The notes under the pieces: generated by a model
Database searches by the model: none
What the model was told of the DNA's origin: nothing
What the model saw: only the letters and a program-made list of their open reading frames with translations
Position numbers and translations under genes: made by a program
In this document: piece by piece, positions 22,891 through 33,989 of the stretch
How positions within the stretch are numbered: position 1 is the first letter of the stretch
How the letters are laid out: every line of letters begins with the position of its first letter
Assembly: GCA_009667805.1 (NCBI GenBank)
Contig: CM019067.1
Coordinates: 164,535,073 to 164,599,072, forward strand
DNA length: 64,000 nt
From: Leptobrachium leishanense
Taxonomy: Eukaryota; Chordata; Amphibia; Anura; Megophryidae
Direction of reading: 5' to 3'

Positions 22891-25730
22891 ATGTCAGAAA
22901 GACCAAAAAGGACAGGCAGACGCTCCGAGACACAGATAAGAGGGCAAGCAGCCTCTGTGTCGGAAGGCTGTGCCCCTGGTCGTCGTGGACGTGGTGCATC
23001 CTCTGCAGGGGCACGCTTGTCCTTTTTTCTAACTGGTGCTGGCCGTTTTAAGCAGCAGCAACATACAGAGGATTTGCAGGATTGGCTAACCAGGCCATCC
23101 TCATCATCCGAGGCCTCTGCCAGCCAGGCTTGTAGTGATTTACAGTCCACCTCAGCTGCCAAAACATCTAATTCAGCCTCCATGTCCACAGTTACTCCTG
23201 CCGTAGCCTCACTATCATACATGGAGGAGTCCGCTGAATTGTTTGACTACAGTGACAGTGACGTGCTGCTTGTGAATGTACAGCAACTTCAGTGCTCTGA
23301 TTCAAACTCTGAGGTTGAGGAAGGGAGTATAATCAGCCTAGAGGGAGGGGGTGCCATGCCACTGACACACAAAGAACTGGCACTCATGTTCCCCCAGCAG
23401 CTGCAGCATATTGCGAGGTTGGCTCCAGTGATGAAGAGATAGGGGGTGATGACGATGATGAGGTCACTGACTCCACCTGTGTGCCTGATTGAACAGAAAA
23501 GTCAAGGGAGGAGGAGGAAGCACAACAAAAACCAGGCACAACGTCCTCTATGAGCAACCGTAGCCAGTCCAAGGCATCAGATGTCAGAGCTGCTCAGGTG
23601 CAGAGCGCTGTTGTCTTGCAGCACACATCCAGGATCTCTGCTGTCTGGGAGTTCTTCACGACATGTGCAGCAGACTGCAGCGTTGCTATTTGTAAGCTAT
23701 GTCGGAAGAGGATCAAGCGTGGGAAAGACATCAGACACTTGGGTACCACGTGCTTGAGGCGACATATGACCACCTGCCACGCATCCCGTTGGCACAACAC
23801 TTTGCGTAGGTCCTCCTCCCCATCCGTCTCTATCCCCACTATATGTCCTGCCATGTCATTGCCCCTCCACTGACAGGGATGATGCTACAGTAATGGGTGT
23901 ACCACGTCCTTCCTCTGAATCTGCTAGCATCCCATCAGCTGCAGATTTATGCAGATTTCGCTGCCCCAGCTGCTGCAGCGGAAAAAAAAATATTGTCCGA
24001 ACCATCCACATGCAGAACCTCTAAATGCCAGCTTGGCAAAATTACTCGCATTACAGCTGCTGCCTTTCCAGCTGGTGGACTCTGCTTCCTTCCATGAATT
24101 TGCTGAATGTGCTGTACCACAGTGGCAGGTTCCAAAACGCCATTTCTTTTCACGGAAGGCCATTCCAGCACTATACCAGCACGTGGAAGACAATGTTATG
24201 GAGTCATTTGGAAAGGCAGTCAGCAGCAAGGTGCACATTACTTTAGACACGTGGGCCAGCAAGCATGGACAGGGTCATTACATTTCCTTCACGGCACACT
24301 GGGTAACTGCTTGCAGCTGGGAGGGATCCAAGACGGGGCTCTGTGCTGGAGCTTGCTCATCCACCACACCTCCAGAAAGCTGCTTATATTAGGTCTGTCT
24401 GCTCCACCACCTCTTCCTCCTCCTCCTCCATCTCTTTCTCTGGCAAAGTTGCAGTTAAACCGATGTGTGGCAGGGGCTATGCAATGACTCAAGCAAAAAG
24501 ATGCCATACTGTGCTTGAGCTGGTTTGTTTAGGGGACAGGAGCCACACCGGGCCAGAAATTCTGTCAGCTCTGCAGGGGCAGGCGCAGAGATGGTTAACA
24601 CCACGCCAGCTTGAGCTGGGAATGGTCGTCTGTGATAATGACAGCAACCTTCTCTCCGCCCTAAGCCTGGGTAAGTGGACGCATGTACCATGGCTAGCAC
24701 ATGTTCTAAATCTGGTGGTACAGCATTTCCTAACCAGGTACCCAGGGCTGGAAGAGCTTCTCAGCCAGACCAGAAAAGTCTGCAGCCACTTCAGATGGTC
24801 ATTCCCAGCAAGTGGTGGTGGATACATGGAACAGACTTCCAGTTGAAGTGGTAGAGGCCAAAACAGTAATTGAATTTAAGCAATCATGGGACAGGCATAA
24901 GGCTATCCTAAACAAAAGATAAATCCAGGTTAAGTATCCATGTAATTGGGCAGCCTTGATGGGCCGACAGGTTCTTATCTGCCGACATTTTTCTATGTTT
25001 CTATTTTTCTAAGTGTTCACCTGGCAGAAATTCAAAGAGAATTCCACCTTCCCACAAACCGCCTGATTTGTAACATGCCCACCAGGTGGAACTCGACATT
25101 GACAATGCTGCAGCGCCTGCACAAGCAGCAGAGGGCCATCAACGAGTACCTGTGTGAGTATGGCACAATGACAGGTTCAGGTCAACTTGATAATTTTTCC
25201 CCCTTGCAGTGGCTGATGATCAAGGATGCATGCACTGTACTGTCACCATTTGAGGAGGCAACAATGATGGTGAGCAGGGACAGTGCATGCATCAGTGACA
25301 CAATTCCTTTAGTGTTCCTGCTGGAGTGCACTCTGTGGGGAATTATAGATGTGGCACTAGAGGCAGAGCAGCGGGAGGAAGAGGAGGCCTTCCCTAGCTC
25401 TCAAGGCCCCAGTCTTTCTGCAGACAGCATTCCTGCGGGTCCTCCTCAGATCAGACAGGAGGAAGATGAGGAGGATGAGGAATATTTAAGTTGTGGGGGC
25501 ATTGAAGGTGGGGATTCCTCAAGGGAGGGTTTTGTGTCCCCAGAAACCCAAGGACTAGTACGTGGCTGGGAGGAGGTAGTGCACGATACGGTCATCCTCA
25601 GTGACCAGGAAAACTCTGAAGCTAATGCCACCAACTATCCACCAACTTGTAGACCGGCTGACATTTATAAAAATAAATCAGTCCTGGATCAGCAGCTATC
25701 ACTCCCCTGATGCTGATGTAACTGAATTGA
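22891..25730 (+). pseudogene. hAT transposase with BED zinc finger (broken)
   Basis: The enzyme would cut and paste the element. The likely start is ATG at 22891 (MSERPKR). The N-terminal frame is open to 23442. A BED-type finger is then seen at about 23640-23790 (VWEFF, CKLC, HMTTCH), in another frame. The body follows at 23949-24392 (LDTWASKHGQGHYIS), then 24430-24814 (GMVVCDNDSNLLSAL, WLAHVLNLVVQ), then 25016-25710 (MPTRWNSTLTMLQRL). The usual Cys before LAHVLNLV is Trp. A 196-bp LINE fragment at 24815-25010 interrupts the chain, and removing it with one AAGTG copy restores the frame. The C-terminal dimerisation core is deleted; only the tail (VDRLTFIKINQSW) remains near 25645-25690. It is inactive. 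Confidence 0.92.
24815..25010 (+). mobile_element. CR1-like LINE 3' fragment inside the transposase
   Basis: It encodes the WNRLPVEVVEAK-like end of a CR1/Rex-type ORF2, followed by a short 3' UTR with GCCGACAGGTTCTTATCTGC. AAGTG flanks both sides (24810-24814 and 25011-25015). It therefore looks like a genuine 5'-truncated insertion into the hAT coding sequence. Confidence 0.85.
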
Positions 25731-25763
25731 TCGGGGATCTCTTCTGCATTCCCAAAACCTCCA

Positions 25764-26245
25764 CCACTGCACTCTTCCACAATACCTCAGAGGGGTTACG
25801 GTGTGAAGGCAATAGCTGGCACCAAAGGCCCAATATTTGGGTGCACTGATGCGTGTACCAGATTCCAATCATTTTAATATTTGAATGCAGAGTCCACCCA
25901 TGCACTCTTCCACAATACCTCAGAGGGGTTACGGTGTGAAGGCAATAGCTGGCACCAAAGGCCCAATATTTGGGTGCACTGATGCGTGTACCAGATTCCA
26001 ATCATTTTAATATTTGAATGCAGAGTCCACCCATGCACTCTTCCACAATACCTCAGAGGGGCTACGGTGTGAAGGCACTAGCTGGCACCAAAGGCCCAAT
26101 ATTTGGGTGCACTGACTCGTGTACCAGATTCCAATCATTTTAATATTTGAATGCAGAGTCCACCAATGCACTCTTCCACAATACCTCAGAGGGGTTACGG
26201 TGTGAAGGAACTAGCTGGCACCAAAGGTCCAGTTTTAGTGCACCT
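25764..26245. repeat. 133-bp tandem repeat, about 3.5 copies
   Basis: The unit contains ACCAGATTCCAATCATTTTA and CAATATTTGGGTGCACTGAT, with starts at 25857, 25990 and 26123. It occupies the region where the transposase C-terminus should lie. Confidence 0.92.
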
Positions 26246-26813
26246 GTTGTTACTTTCATCCAAAACCTGCATAAGTTTCACCATAATTTTGTCAAAAAAT
26301 CACTAAACTTGTTCTGCGTGTCCTAAAACATCTCTTCTTTTCATACAGGCTGCCGCCCCAAGCAGTTGTTTATCAATAGATTAAAGCAAAAACATTTACC
26401 GTCATTTGAAATTTCATTTTTTTTATTTTTAAATGTTTCTATACATCCGACAAATCCGCCACTTTACAGGCATTTTATGGGGACCTCCTAGGCACGATAT
26501 TTGAAGGAATTTTTCGTTTTTATTCTTAACCTTTATTTCATGGAAAAATCACTGTTCCTTTAAAAACGTCTATTTTAAACTTTTTTTCCTTGTTTCCTGT
26601 CCCCCAGGGCACTACTCCTACCCCCATACACCTTTTATGGCAAATATCTTACATAAATGCCCTCTTGTAGGGTACTCTAAAAATCTATCGTTCGAGTCCC
26701 ATTGGCTTGCATTGAGTTCGGAACGTGTTCGCGTCCGAACTCAAACTTTTGAAATTGTTCGAGTTCGAATGCGAACCAAACACGGGGGTGTTCGGCTCAT
26801 CCCTAGTTATGTT

Positions 26814-27940
26814 GCATGAGATACACAATGTATGAAAGTTATGTACACTATGCAAATTGCGTAACAGTTGATTTTTGTTCCTTCTACTTAAAACAAAAAA
26901 TATATATTTTTATCCGAATAATCGATTACGAAAATAACCATCATTTTCAGCCCTACATAAGTTCTACAGGGTCATATGGGGCATCAGCAGAAAGGCCAGA
27001 GTGTCACATCTGCGGTCCCTGGTTCCCCCTAGCACCCGGCAGCATCGTCCTCGCTGCTCACTGGCCAGGTGCCAAATGATATACAGGCTCAGAGCAATCA
27101 CGTGACTGGCCCAGGGGTGGGGCACGGCATGTTAACGAGGAGCCACAGGGTTTAAAAGCCAGCTTGCTGCAATACACATTGCATTTCCGTGGAGTTTACT
27201 TCCCTCAGTGCTAATGTCTCCTGGCTGATCTCTCTGAGCTATCTCTTGTGTATATCACCTGGCTAGTCTGAGAACCACCTCCGTGTACCAGTCCATTGCT
27301 TTGTCTGACCATTCTGTTTCCTACTGTTTTGGCTAGTTTCAGCCTTCTCCATTGCATCCTGTCCTCTGTATATTATCTACCAGTGATATATGTGTTCCGT
27401 CTGGATATTCAGGTATACCTTGTCCTGTGTTGGTAAAACGTTTCCCACTCATTTTGTTTACTTTATCTGGTATCCTGTCCTGTGCATACCTATATGTATA
27501 TTTGAGTTTGTGTTCCTAAGCGGTAGTTAGTTTACCGACCACTTAAATGATCGGAGTGTAGATAGGGACTGCCTTAAGGGACATGTATCGTATTTGTAGA
27601 GGGATATGTGACAAAGACTCTGCGTTATTACACATTTTATCTAAAACAAAAGCCACTGTACTGGTGCAGGGAGAGGCTGGAGTCCTATGGACCCCTGTAT
27701 CTCCATTATGTACACCCCACAAGGTCAACCGAAGTGTCATTGAAAAGGATAGAGTCTGGCCTTTCCGATGATACCAAACATGACCATATAAGGTGTAAAA
27801 ATAAAAAAGTGAAAAAAGGAACAATTGCAAAACATTTTTTTCTCTGCTCTAAGGCAGCGTCATTATTCATTTATAACACAGTGTCACTGCACTAATTCAC
27901 CATCTCATTTCCAACACTGAGCAAATTTGAAAGTGATGTC
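26814..27940. other. No gene recognised; repeat-like remnants
   Basis: 27725-27830 resembles the interior of the TTAA elements (TTTCCGATGATACCAAACAT). 27100-27420 is pyrimidine-rich and repeat-like. Neither has defined ends. Confidence 0.4.
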
Positions 27941-27964
27941 ATAATGCGTTACTATGCATTATTT

Positions 27965-28044
27965 CATAAAAAAATCGGGGGGGGGCACTAGGGGAGGACT
28001 TGCCCCCTGGCGGCTTATGACCTTGCTAAGCCTCTGCCCCTTTG
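27965..28044. mobile_element. Fragment of a G-rich hAT-type end
   Basis: GGGGGGGGCACTAGGGGAGG and GACTTGCCCCCTGGCGGC resemble the start of the element at 19309. It abuts, and probably truncates, the MITE that follows. Confidence 0.4.
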
Positions 28045-28840
28045 CCAAATATTGGCGAAGTACCAGTGAAATATGGTGCATGTTTGAACACAGTGAAAGT
28101 CCCCATACAGGGGAAGGTTAACCTATTCAGAGAACACAGAACAGTAGAGAAATGTCTGTGAAATGCCCTGTTGTTCGGTGGTTTCATTCGGCAAGTTTAA
28201 TCAGGCAAATCCCATAGGTTTCAATTTTAAAAACATTCCCATTTTTATTCAATATCTATTAAGTCGTTTATTCTTTTAAATTTGCATAAAAAATCTCTTT
28301 ATTTTCTTAGGATTTTTTTAGGCATTTTTCGTAATTTTTTTCTAAATGTGAAAGACAGCGTGAATCTGGCGCTTCTCTTAGTGGTTGTAAGATTATTAAG
28401 GCGTGCTCATTATAGGTCGGTGCTGCAAGCTAGAAGATATGTGTTTTACAACCTCAAAAACACGAATTTAATAGAAAAGAAAAAACACTTCCAGGCGCAC
28501 CTTACTAAAATTTCCACTTTTTTAAAACCAAAAATGGCCGATGTGCAAACATCTAATGAATGAATATTTAAACAAAACAGTGGTTATATTATAATGATAA
28601 ATGTGTATAACTTAAGGAATACTTATAGTTCAGTGGTGTTTGTTTTTCTTCCCCTCTCTCAGCATGGGGTCCTGCGATGTAGCTGTTCGGTATCCCAAGA
28701 AAAAAGGAGGGTATTTCTCCACTTGATGAAAAAAAAAAAAAGACAGCAGAGCGGCAGATAATTCAATTAAAATGCATTTATTAATCAATAAAAAGGTAGA
28801 CCTTCAACTAGAAAATCAATTGTTAAAGTACTAATTAAGT

Positions 28841-28891
28841 AGGATCAACAAAAACGCGCTTTCACCAATAGGCTTCATCAGTTGTTATCCT
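28841..28891 (-). ncRNA. Hammerhead ribozyme-like motif (left arm)
   Basis: On the minus strand the order is GGATAACAA, CTGATGA, AGCCTATTGGT, GAAA, GCGCGTTT, TTGTTGATCC. CTGATGA and GAAA are the invariant core. GCC/GGT can form a short stem II. The outer words GGAT-AACAA and TTGTT-GATCC pair as stem I with one bulged G. GCGC is self-complementary and could form a minimal stem III, perhaps between two molecules, followed by a GUU or UUU triplet. This is the layout of the small hammerheads known from Penelope-like elements. Folding and cleavage are untested. Confidence 0.6.
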
Positions 28892-28976
28892 TTCCGAAAG
28901 ATCAGTCTGTACAAGAAGTGCAAAAAGTCCATCTTTGGACTTTTTGCACTTCTTGCACAGACTGATCATTCAGAAA

Positions 28977-29023
28977 GGATAACAACCGATGAAGCCTATT
29001 GCTGAAAGCGCTTTTTCTTGTTG
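28977..29023 (+). ncRNA. Mutated hammerhead-like motif (right arm)
   Basis: The same order is present on the plus strand, but the core reads CCGATGA instead of CTGATGA and stem II is weakened (GCC/GCT). The GAAA and outer stem are kept. It is predicted to be inactive. Confidence 0.5.
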
Positions 29024-30284
29024 ATTCTACTTAATTAGTACTTTAACAATTGATTTTATAGTTGAAGGTCTACCTTTTTATTGATTAATAAATGCATTTT
29101 AATTGAATTATCTGCCGCTCTGCTGTCTTTTTTTTTTTCAAGTGGAGAAATACCCTCCTTTTTTCTTGGGATACCGAACAGCTACATCGCAGGACCCCAT
29201 GCTGAGAGAGAGGAAGAAAAAGAACCACCTTTGAAATATAAGTATTCCTTAAGTTATACACATTTATCATTATAATATAACCACTGTTTTGTTTAAATAT
29301 TAATTCATTAGATGTTTGCACATCGGCCATTTTTGGTTTTAAAAAAGTGGAAATTTTAGTAAGGTGCGCCTGGAAGTGTTTTTTCTTTTCTATTTTTTTC
29401 TAAATAGCATTTTTTCTGTATAGGGTGTTTTTCTCTGTAACAGACCTTTTTATTATTATTCATAGGACCTTATGTGTTAATTCCAGACATATTTGTCCTG
29501 TAGTTTTTTTCCAAACAGCGTTTGACATTTTTTGAGTTTCAATCCTTTTTTTGTTCTACCCCGTATCGGCTTTTTCCAGCGGCTGGTCGGCGCTATGTTT
29601 GGCAGTTCGTCTGCTTTTTTCAGATGTGTTCGGCGGGTCTGAGGCAGATCGTTGGGTTCATTTGGCGAGTTTTTGCGGCGTTTCGGATTGATCCGATTTT
29701 TTTTTTGGAATTTATCGGTGGGATTTTTGCAGATTTTTCGGATGCAGTTAAAGGCTTTTCCCGGGCAGTTCGGGGACCCTGCTTTGAATGCTGATTTCAC
29801 CGCAGAGTCGGGGAATTTGATTCCCCAAAGTGTGGGGAATGAGAGAGCTCTCTGAATAACCCCTTAAGTGTATATGTCATGTCAAATCAGAATGCTATAA
29901 CAAAAGCTGTCAAAAAGTGCAAATTCAGATTTCAATCATTTGCAGCCTGTAAAATCATTTTTCCGCATTTTATCATCTATCTTTGTGGTTATCTATTTCT
30001 TGGGTTACTCTCATAAAACCTTCAAAGGGAGAACCTGTTACTCCATTTTTAAAAAAAATTTGAAGGTATGGTATTGTAAGTTTACTAGATCACATGTAGA
30101 GGACATCCTCTGCATACTTTGGGAACACACAAGGATGTGCCCTACACGTCATCTTTCTGCAGTGAAGGGGTGCAGACACATTTACAACCAAAAGGATTAA
30201 AATGGCAGAGGGTGGTGCAGAGAAGACCAGGCAGGGTTAAAATGTAAACTCTCCTTTTTCCCTTCCACCCTTTTTAAACCTATA

Positions 30285-31199
30285 CAGGGTTATCCAAAGA
30301 GATCCGAATTGCTTGAGAAAGGTAACCTAACGCTGAAAATCAGCGTTCGGTTACCTTTCCTGGCCATTCGGCTATCCAGAGAGCAGGCAATTTGCCAAAC
30401 CCTGGAGAATTGCCTGCACATACGGTGCCTGTTCGGTGCCTGTTCAAGGGCAGTGAAATCCCCATGAAAAAGCACTGCTTCGGCTATTCAGAGAACGAAA
30501 ACCAGCAGTGAAAGGTTCCCCTAATGTCCTGCCATTCGGTGGTTTAATTCGGCAAGTTTATTCAGGAGAATCCCATAGACTTCAAGGTTAAAAATATTCC
30601 CGTTTTAATTCAATATCTAATAAACCGTTCATTATAAAATTCTGCAGCAAAAAGTCTCTTCATTTATAGATTTTTTAGGATACTTTAAGCATTTTTCTTA
30701 ATTATTATTTTTTTTTAAAAGTCCGATTTTTTTTTAAATTTTTTTTTTAAGTTTACTTATTTTTTCTGTAACAGCCCTTTTTATTATCATTCCCTGGACC
30801 TCATGTGCAAATTTCAGACATTTTCGCTCAGTAGTTTCTTTGCAAACAGCGTTTCATTTTCACAGATTCATACAAATGGTTTTGCTAATTTATTCACCTC
30901 CCTCTGTCTGCGGTCTCGGCTGCTTCGGCTGTGTGCGATCGGCTCCTGCTCTGGCTTTTTCTGTGGTTTTTGCAGGTTAATCCAGATGTTTTTGGGGGTT
31001 TTATGCGTGCATTCGCCCGGTTTTGCGGTTAGTTTTCGGCAGGTTTGCGGCAGCTTTTCCCTGCAATTCGGGGACCCTGTGCTGCTTGCTGAATACACCG
31101 CAGGGTCACCAAAATGGGATCGGCAAAAGGAACCGAATTGAAGAGAACGAAAAGTCACCGAACGTGCAGTGACTTTTCGAATCTCTTTGGATAACCCTG
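30285..31199. mobile_element. Complete GGGTTATTC-family MITE
   Basis: The ends CAGGGTTATCCAAAGAGAT and ATCTCTTTGGATAACCCTG are a perfect inverted pair. ATA lies on both sides (30282-30284 and 31200-31202), a possible 3-bp TSD. It contains the subterminal AAAGTCACCG hairpin and the CGCAGGGT segment of the family. No coding region is present. Confidence 0.85.
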
Positions 31200-31406
31200 A
31201 TAGTATCACTTTAATTATATCTCTAACATTTGCTGTTCCAATGCTTTTGCATTAATATTTCTGTCCAATCCTAATACTATGGCTAAATCATATTCTGTAC
31301 TTTAAACCTAGGGACTGCTTGCACTGTTGAAGAGGACACTCATTATCTTGCAGAGGAGATTACAAAGGACGATTTACATTAATATTATGTTTTACATATT
31401 TATAAG

Positions 31407-32352
31407 TGTGACAGACCTCAATACCACAATAGGGTCACATCTGTCAATGGCGCTTCCTTGCAGGATCCCCGTGTTCTCCCCAGGCAGGCTATCGTGCCTT
31501 TCTCTAGTCCTCAGATGAAGCTTAACCTTTTCACTGCTGAGGACGTGTGGGGAACGTCCTCAATGACTCCTAAGGAAAGATGGGGTGGAGAGAGGGGGTT
31601 CCTTTGAACCCCAATATCTCCTGACTCTTGGCAGCTAGCAGGGTCATGTTTCATTAGGTATCATTAGAAAGACCAGAGCATGGCCATGACCATGTTTAAA
31701 GTAAAGAAAAAAGATTATAAAAATAATAATAATAAAAAAAAAAAATGAGTTTTTTTAAGACGTGAAATGGCTCAGCAGTGAAGGGGTAAGGACCGGGATA
31801 CGTAAAGAGCCTGCTAGCATTCCCCAGAAATAAGACGAGACTGTATTTCTGGAGGTTTTCTGGGTCAAAATGGAACTCCTTTTAATTGTGGACAAGCACA
31901 AATATTTATGCGGTCAAACATGGATGGTTTACATACACAAAACCTGGCCCAAGAAAATGTTGTGAGACATAATTAGACTAAAACAAATAATGGGATAAAC
32001 ATTTGCTCAACATTTCTAGATAAATCCGGACAATGACAATCGTAGATATTACAGGACTACAATCTAAAAACAGCAGATAACGGGGCAGTGTTTGCCTGAG
32101 AAAGCAGATTAACAAAACTACTCAAACATAAACAGATATTAACACATTCCTGAGAGCAAACCTATCAGCAGATAACAAGATACACAGGGACTATACAATA
32201 GACAGATAGACAATAACATTCTTGCATCATATTACATAACACTCTGCATACCAGGGAGGCCAAGGAAAATAATATAGTACATCAGGCCTGCACCCTACGA
32301 ATATGCCTCCATTTCGTCCATGCACCTCAAGTCCAAAGTGACTTATGTCACA
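31407..32352 (-). mobile_element. Solo LTR with perfect TSD, split by a TTAA MITE
   Basis: The ends are TGTGACAGACC and TTATGTCACA, and the perfect 5-bp TSD ATAAG lies at 31402-31406 and 32353-32357. The minus orientation is inferred from GCATAAATATTTG (near 31905) followed by ATTAAAAGGAGTT, a layout also seen in the minus-strand LTRs at 41378-46144. The MITE 31522-31788 lies inside. Confidence 0.85.
31522..31788. mobile_element. piggyBac-like MITE (TTAA)
   Basis: It starts TTAACCTTTTCACTGCTGAG and ends CTCAGCAGTGAAGGGGTAAG. The left TSD is TTAA and the right has decayed to TAAG. Confidence 0.8.
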
Positions 32353-32394
32353 ATAAGAAAAACAAATAGTTCACAATACTGCTTTTAACCCCTT

Positions 32395-33862
32395 CATTAC
32401 CGTGATCATATATATACATGATCAACGTTAGCAGACACAACAGTCTGAAATCATGTTATCACGATCTGGGGCTAGGCTGTATGATTGCAAATGAAATTCA
32501 TTTATTGGAAACAAATTTTGTTTGCTTTTGTGCTCCAGAAGAAGCCCCCAAAGTTTTAGCCCTGTGGGCATAATGCCCAAGATGCTAAAATTGTTTAAAA
32601 TCGGCTAACTAAATGTCCTGTTAAATCGTACTTTCCCCAGATAATGCACAGAGCCTTGAGCTGCAGCAACCTCTTTTGGTCAGCAGAAGGTGCCATCTCA
32701 CTGCCAAATAGCTTATTACAGTAAGAAATGCATTGGGAATATTAATAATTATGTCTTACTGTATAAATAACAATAAACTATTTTCCATAAACACTACTGG
32801 TTCCTGAAAGTGAATTTTTAGAAAATCACTTTGCAATGAAGGAATAATCAAAAAAAGCAATGATTATGACAAAATTACTTTTAGGTCAAGTTGGTTTTGA
32901 ACATTATACAGTAAATGAGACATTCTTATTTTATTTAGTAAAACTGCAAACCAGTATAGCTGTGTCTTGATAAAGTAATAATTAACAAAAATGATTTTTT
33001 TCCCTAAGAATTCATAGACATTCAGGCTTTTTCAGTATCAATAATGCAGTCTTTTCTTATTTTTGCACATTTTCATTACCTTAAAAGAACTAATGCAAAG
33101 ATTCTTTGTGAACATATTTGTATTTAAAAAGCCACTGAGAAAGGGGGATGAAACTTTTTGGAAATCATATACAGCAATTACATTTAATACTGGTACTCTT
33201 CTGAGATATCATTTACATGCAAAGGTATTTGTTTACATAGATCACAAGGGAATATATTTACAGTTTTTTTTTAGCTATATTGATGGTAAAATGTTAATTA
33301 AGGAAGGGCTGCTTTACTGAAAAGGTGTATTAAGAAGGACTAAATGGTACAACATTTAAATACATGCAGTACTTGCACATAAGAAGGAAGTTCATGATAT
33401 ATACAAATTTTAGCAGCAATATTTATTTGTTTATAAAGTATTTTACCAGAAAGGATATATATAAAACAATCAATAGCAGGGTCTGCACTCATGGTTCCCT
33501 TTGTTTTTTTCAACACCCGTGCTCAGCAATGGCCTCTGTTAAAATAGGAAGTTCATTATAGATACAAGTTTTAGCAGATATATATCTATAGAAGTTTAAG
33601 CTTAAGTAGTTACTAAAGAGCAATGTCCTGAGTAATGTTATTTTCATCTATTACTACTTGGGGAACTCTTTAATATTTAAAAAATTGTTTTTCTATTCAA
33701 ATAGTTCAATTGAATTGGAAACAAGTAAAAGTTGAGCACATATTTTAAAAAAGTAATTAATACATTAAATTAGAAACTACAGATTTGAACTTAACTCCAG
33801 GTGCTCAAATCAATATGGGTGTACAAGGATAGACTAATGGGTTGCAGTCAGGGCTGCCACCA
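32395..33862. other. No gene recognised; possible TTAA MITE end
   Basis: TTAACCCCTTCATTACCGTG at about 32388 resembles a TTAA MITE end, but no partner was found. 32560-32610 (CCCTGTGGGCATAATGCCCA) recurs at 49025-49078. 33430-33460 resembles the LINE/SINE tail (TATAAAGTATTTTACCAGAA). The remainder is A+T-rich and unassigned. Confidence 0.45.
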
Positions 33863-33917
33863 GTTACAGTTACAAGTTTTTATAAAGAGCTAACAAGTTC
33901 CGCAGCGCTTTACAGAT
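33863..33917 (-). mobile_element. L2-type LINE 3' end fragment
   Basis: TTTATAAAGAGCTAACAAGT followed by TCCGCAGCGCTTTACAG is the reverse complement of the L2 terminus seen at 17505-17535. Confidence 0.65.
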
Positions 33918-33989
33918 ATCTTGGGGCCCCATGCTGAAGCACTGATCGGGGCCCCACCGCAAACGTATTATTTTTATATTCAAAAAATA

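Larger units (their letters stand above)
21980..26805 (+). mobile_element. hAT DNA transposon with decayed transposase
   Basis: Its termini are TAGGGATGGGC and GGCTCATCCCTA, and it is flanked by the perfect 8-bp TSD GTTATGTT (21972-21979 and 26806-26813). The 4.8-kb body encodes most of a BED-finger hAT transposase on the plus strand. Downstream are 133-bp tandem repeats. It is the longest and most complete member of the TAGGGATGRGC family here and the likely type of element that once mobilised the others. Confidence 0.95.
28348..29391. mobile_element. Foldback retroelement, possibly Penelope-like
   Basis: It is flanked by a perfect 14-bp TSD, ATTTTTTTCTAAAT (28334-28347 and 29392-29405), which points to target-primed retrotransposition. 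From about 28475 to 29391 it is a long palindrome: arms of about 450 bp, nearly identical in reverse complement, meet at the hairpin AAAAAGTCC..GGACTTTTT near 28935. The outer 127 bp (28348-28474) are unpaired. Each arm carries a hammerhead-like core. No protein is encoded. A Penelope-like origin is an inference from the ribozyme core, the TSD length and the inverted arrangement. Confidence 0.8.
28045..29865. mobile_element. GGGTTATTC-family MITE with a nested retroelement
   Basis: The right end reads CTCTCTGAATAACCCCTT, and the internal order matches the copies at 18062 and 30285. The left end is cut by the preceding G-rich fragment. A 1044-bp insertion at 28348-29391 splits it. Confidence 0.75.
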
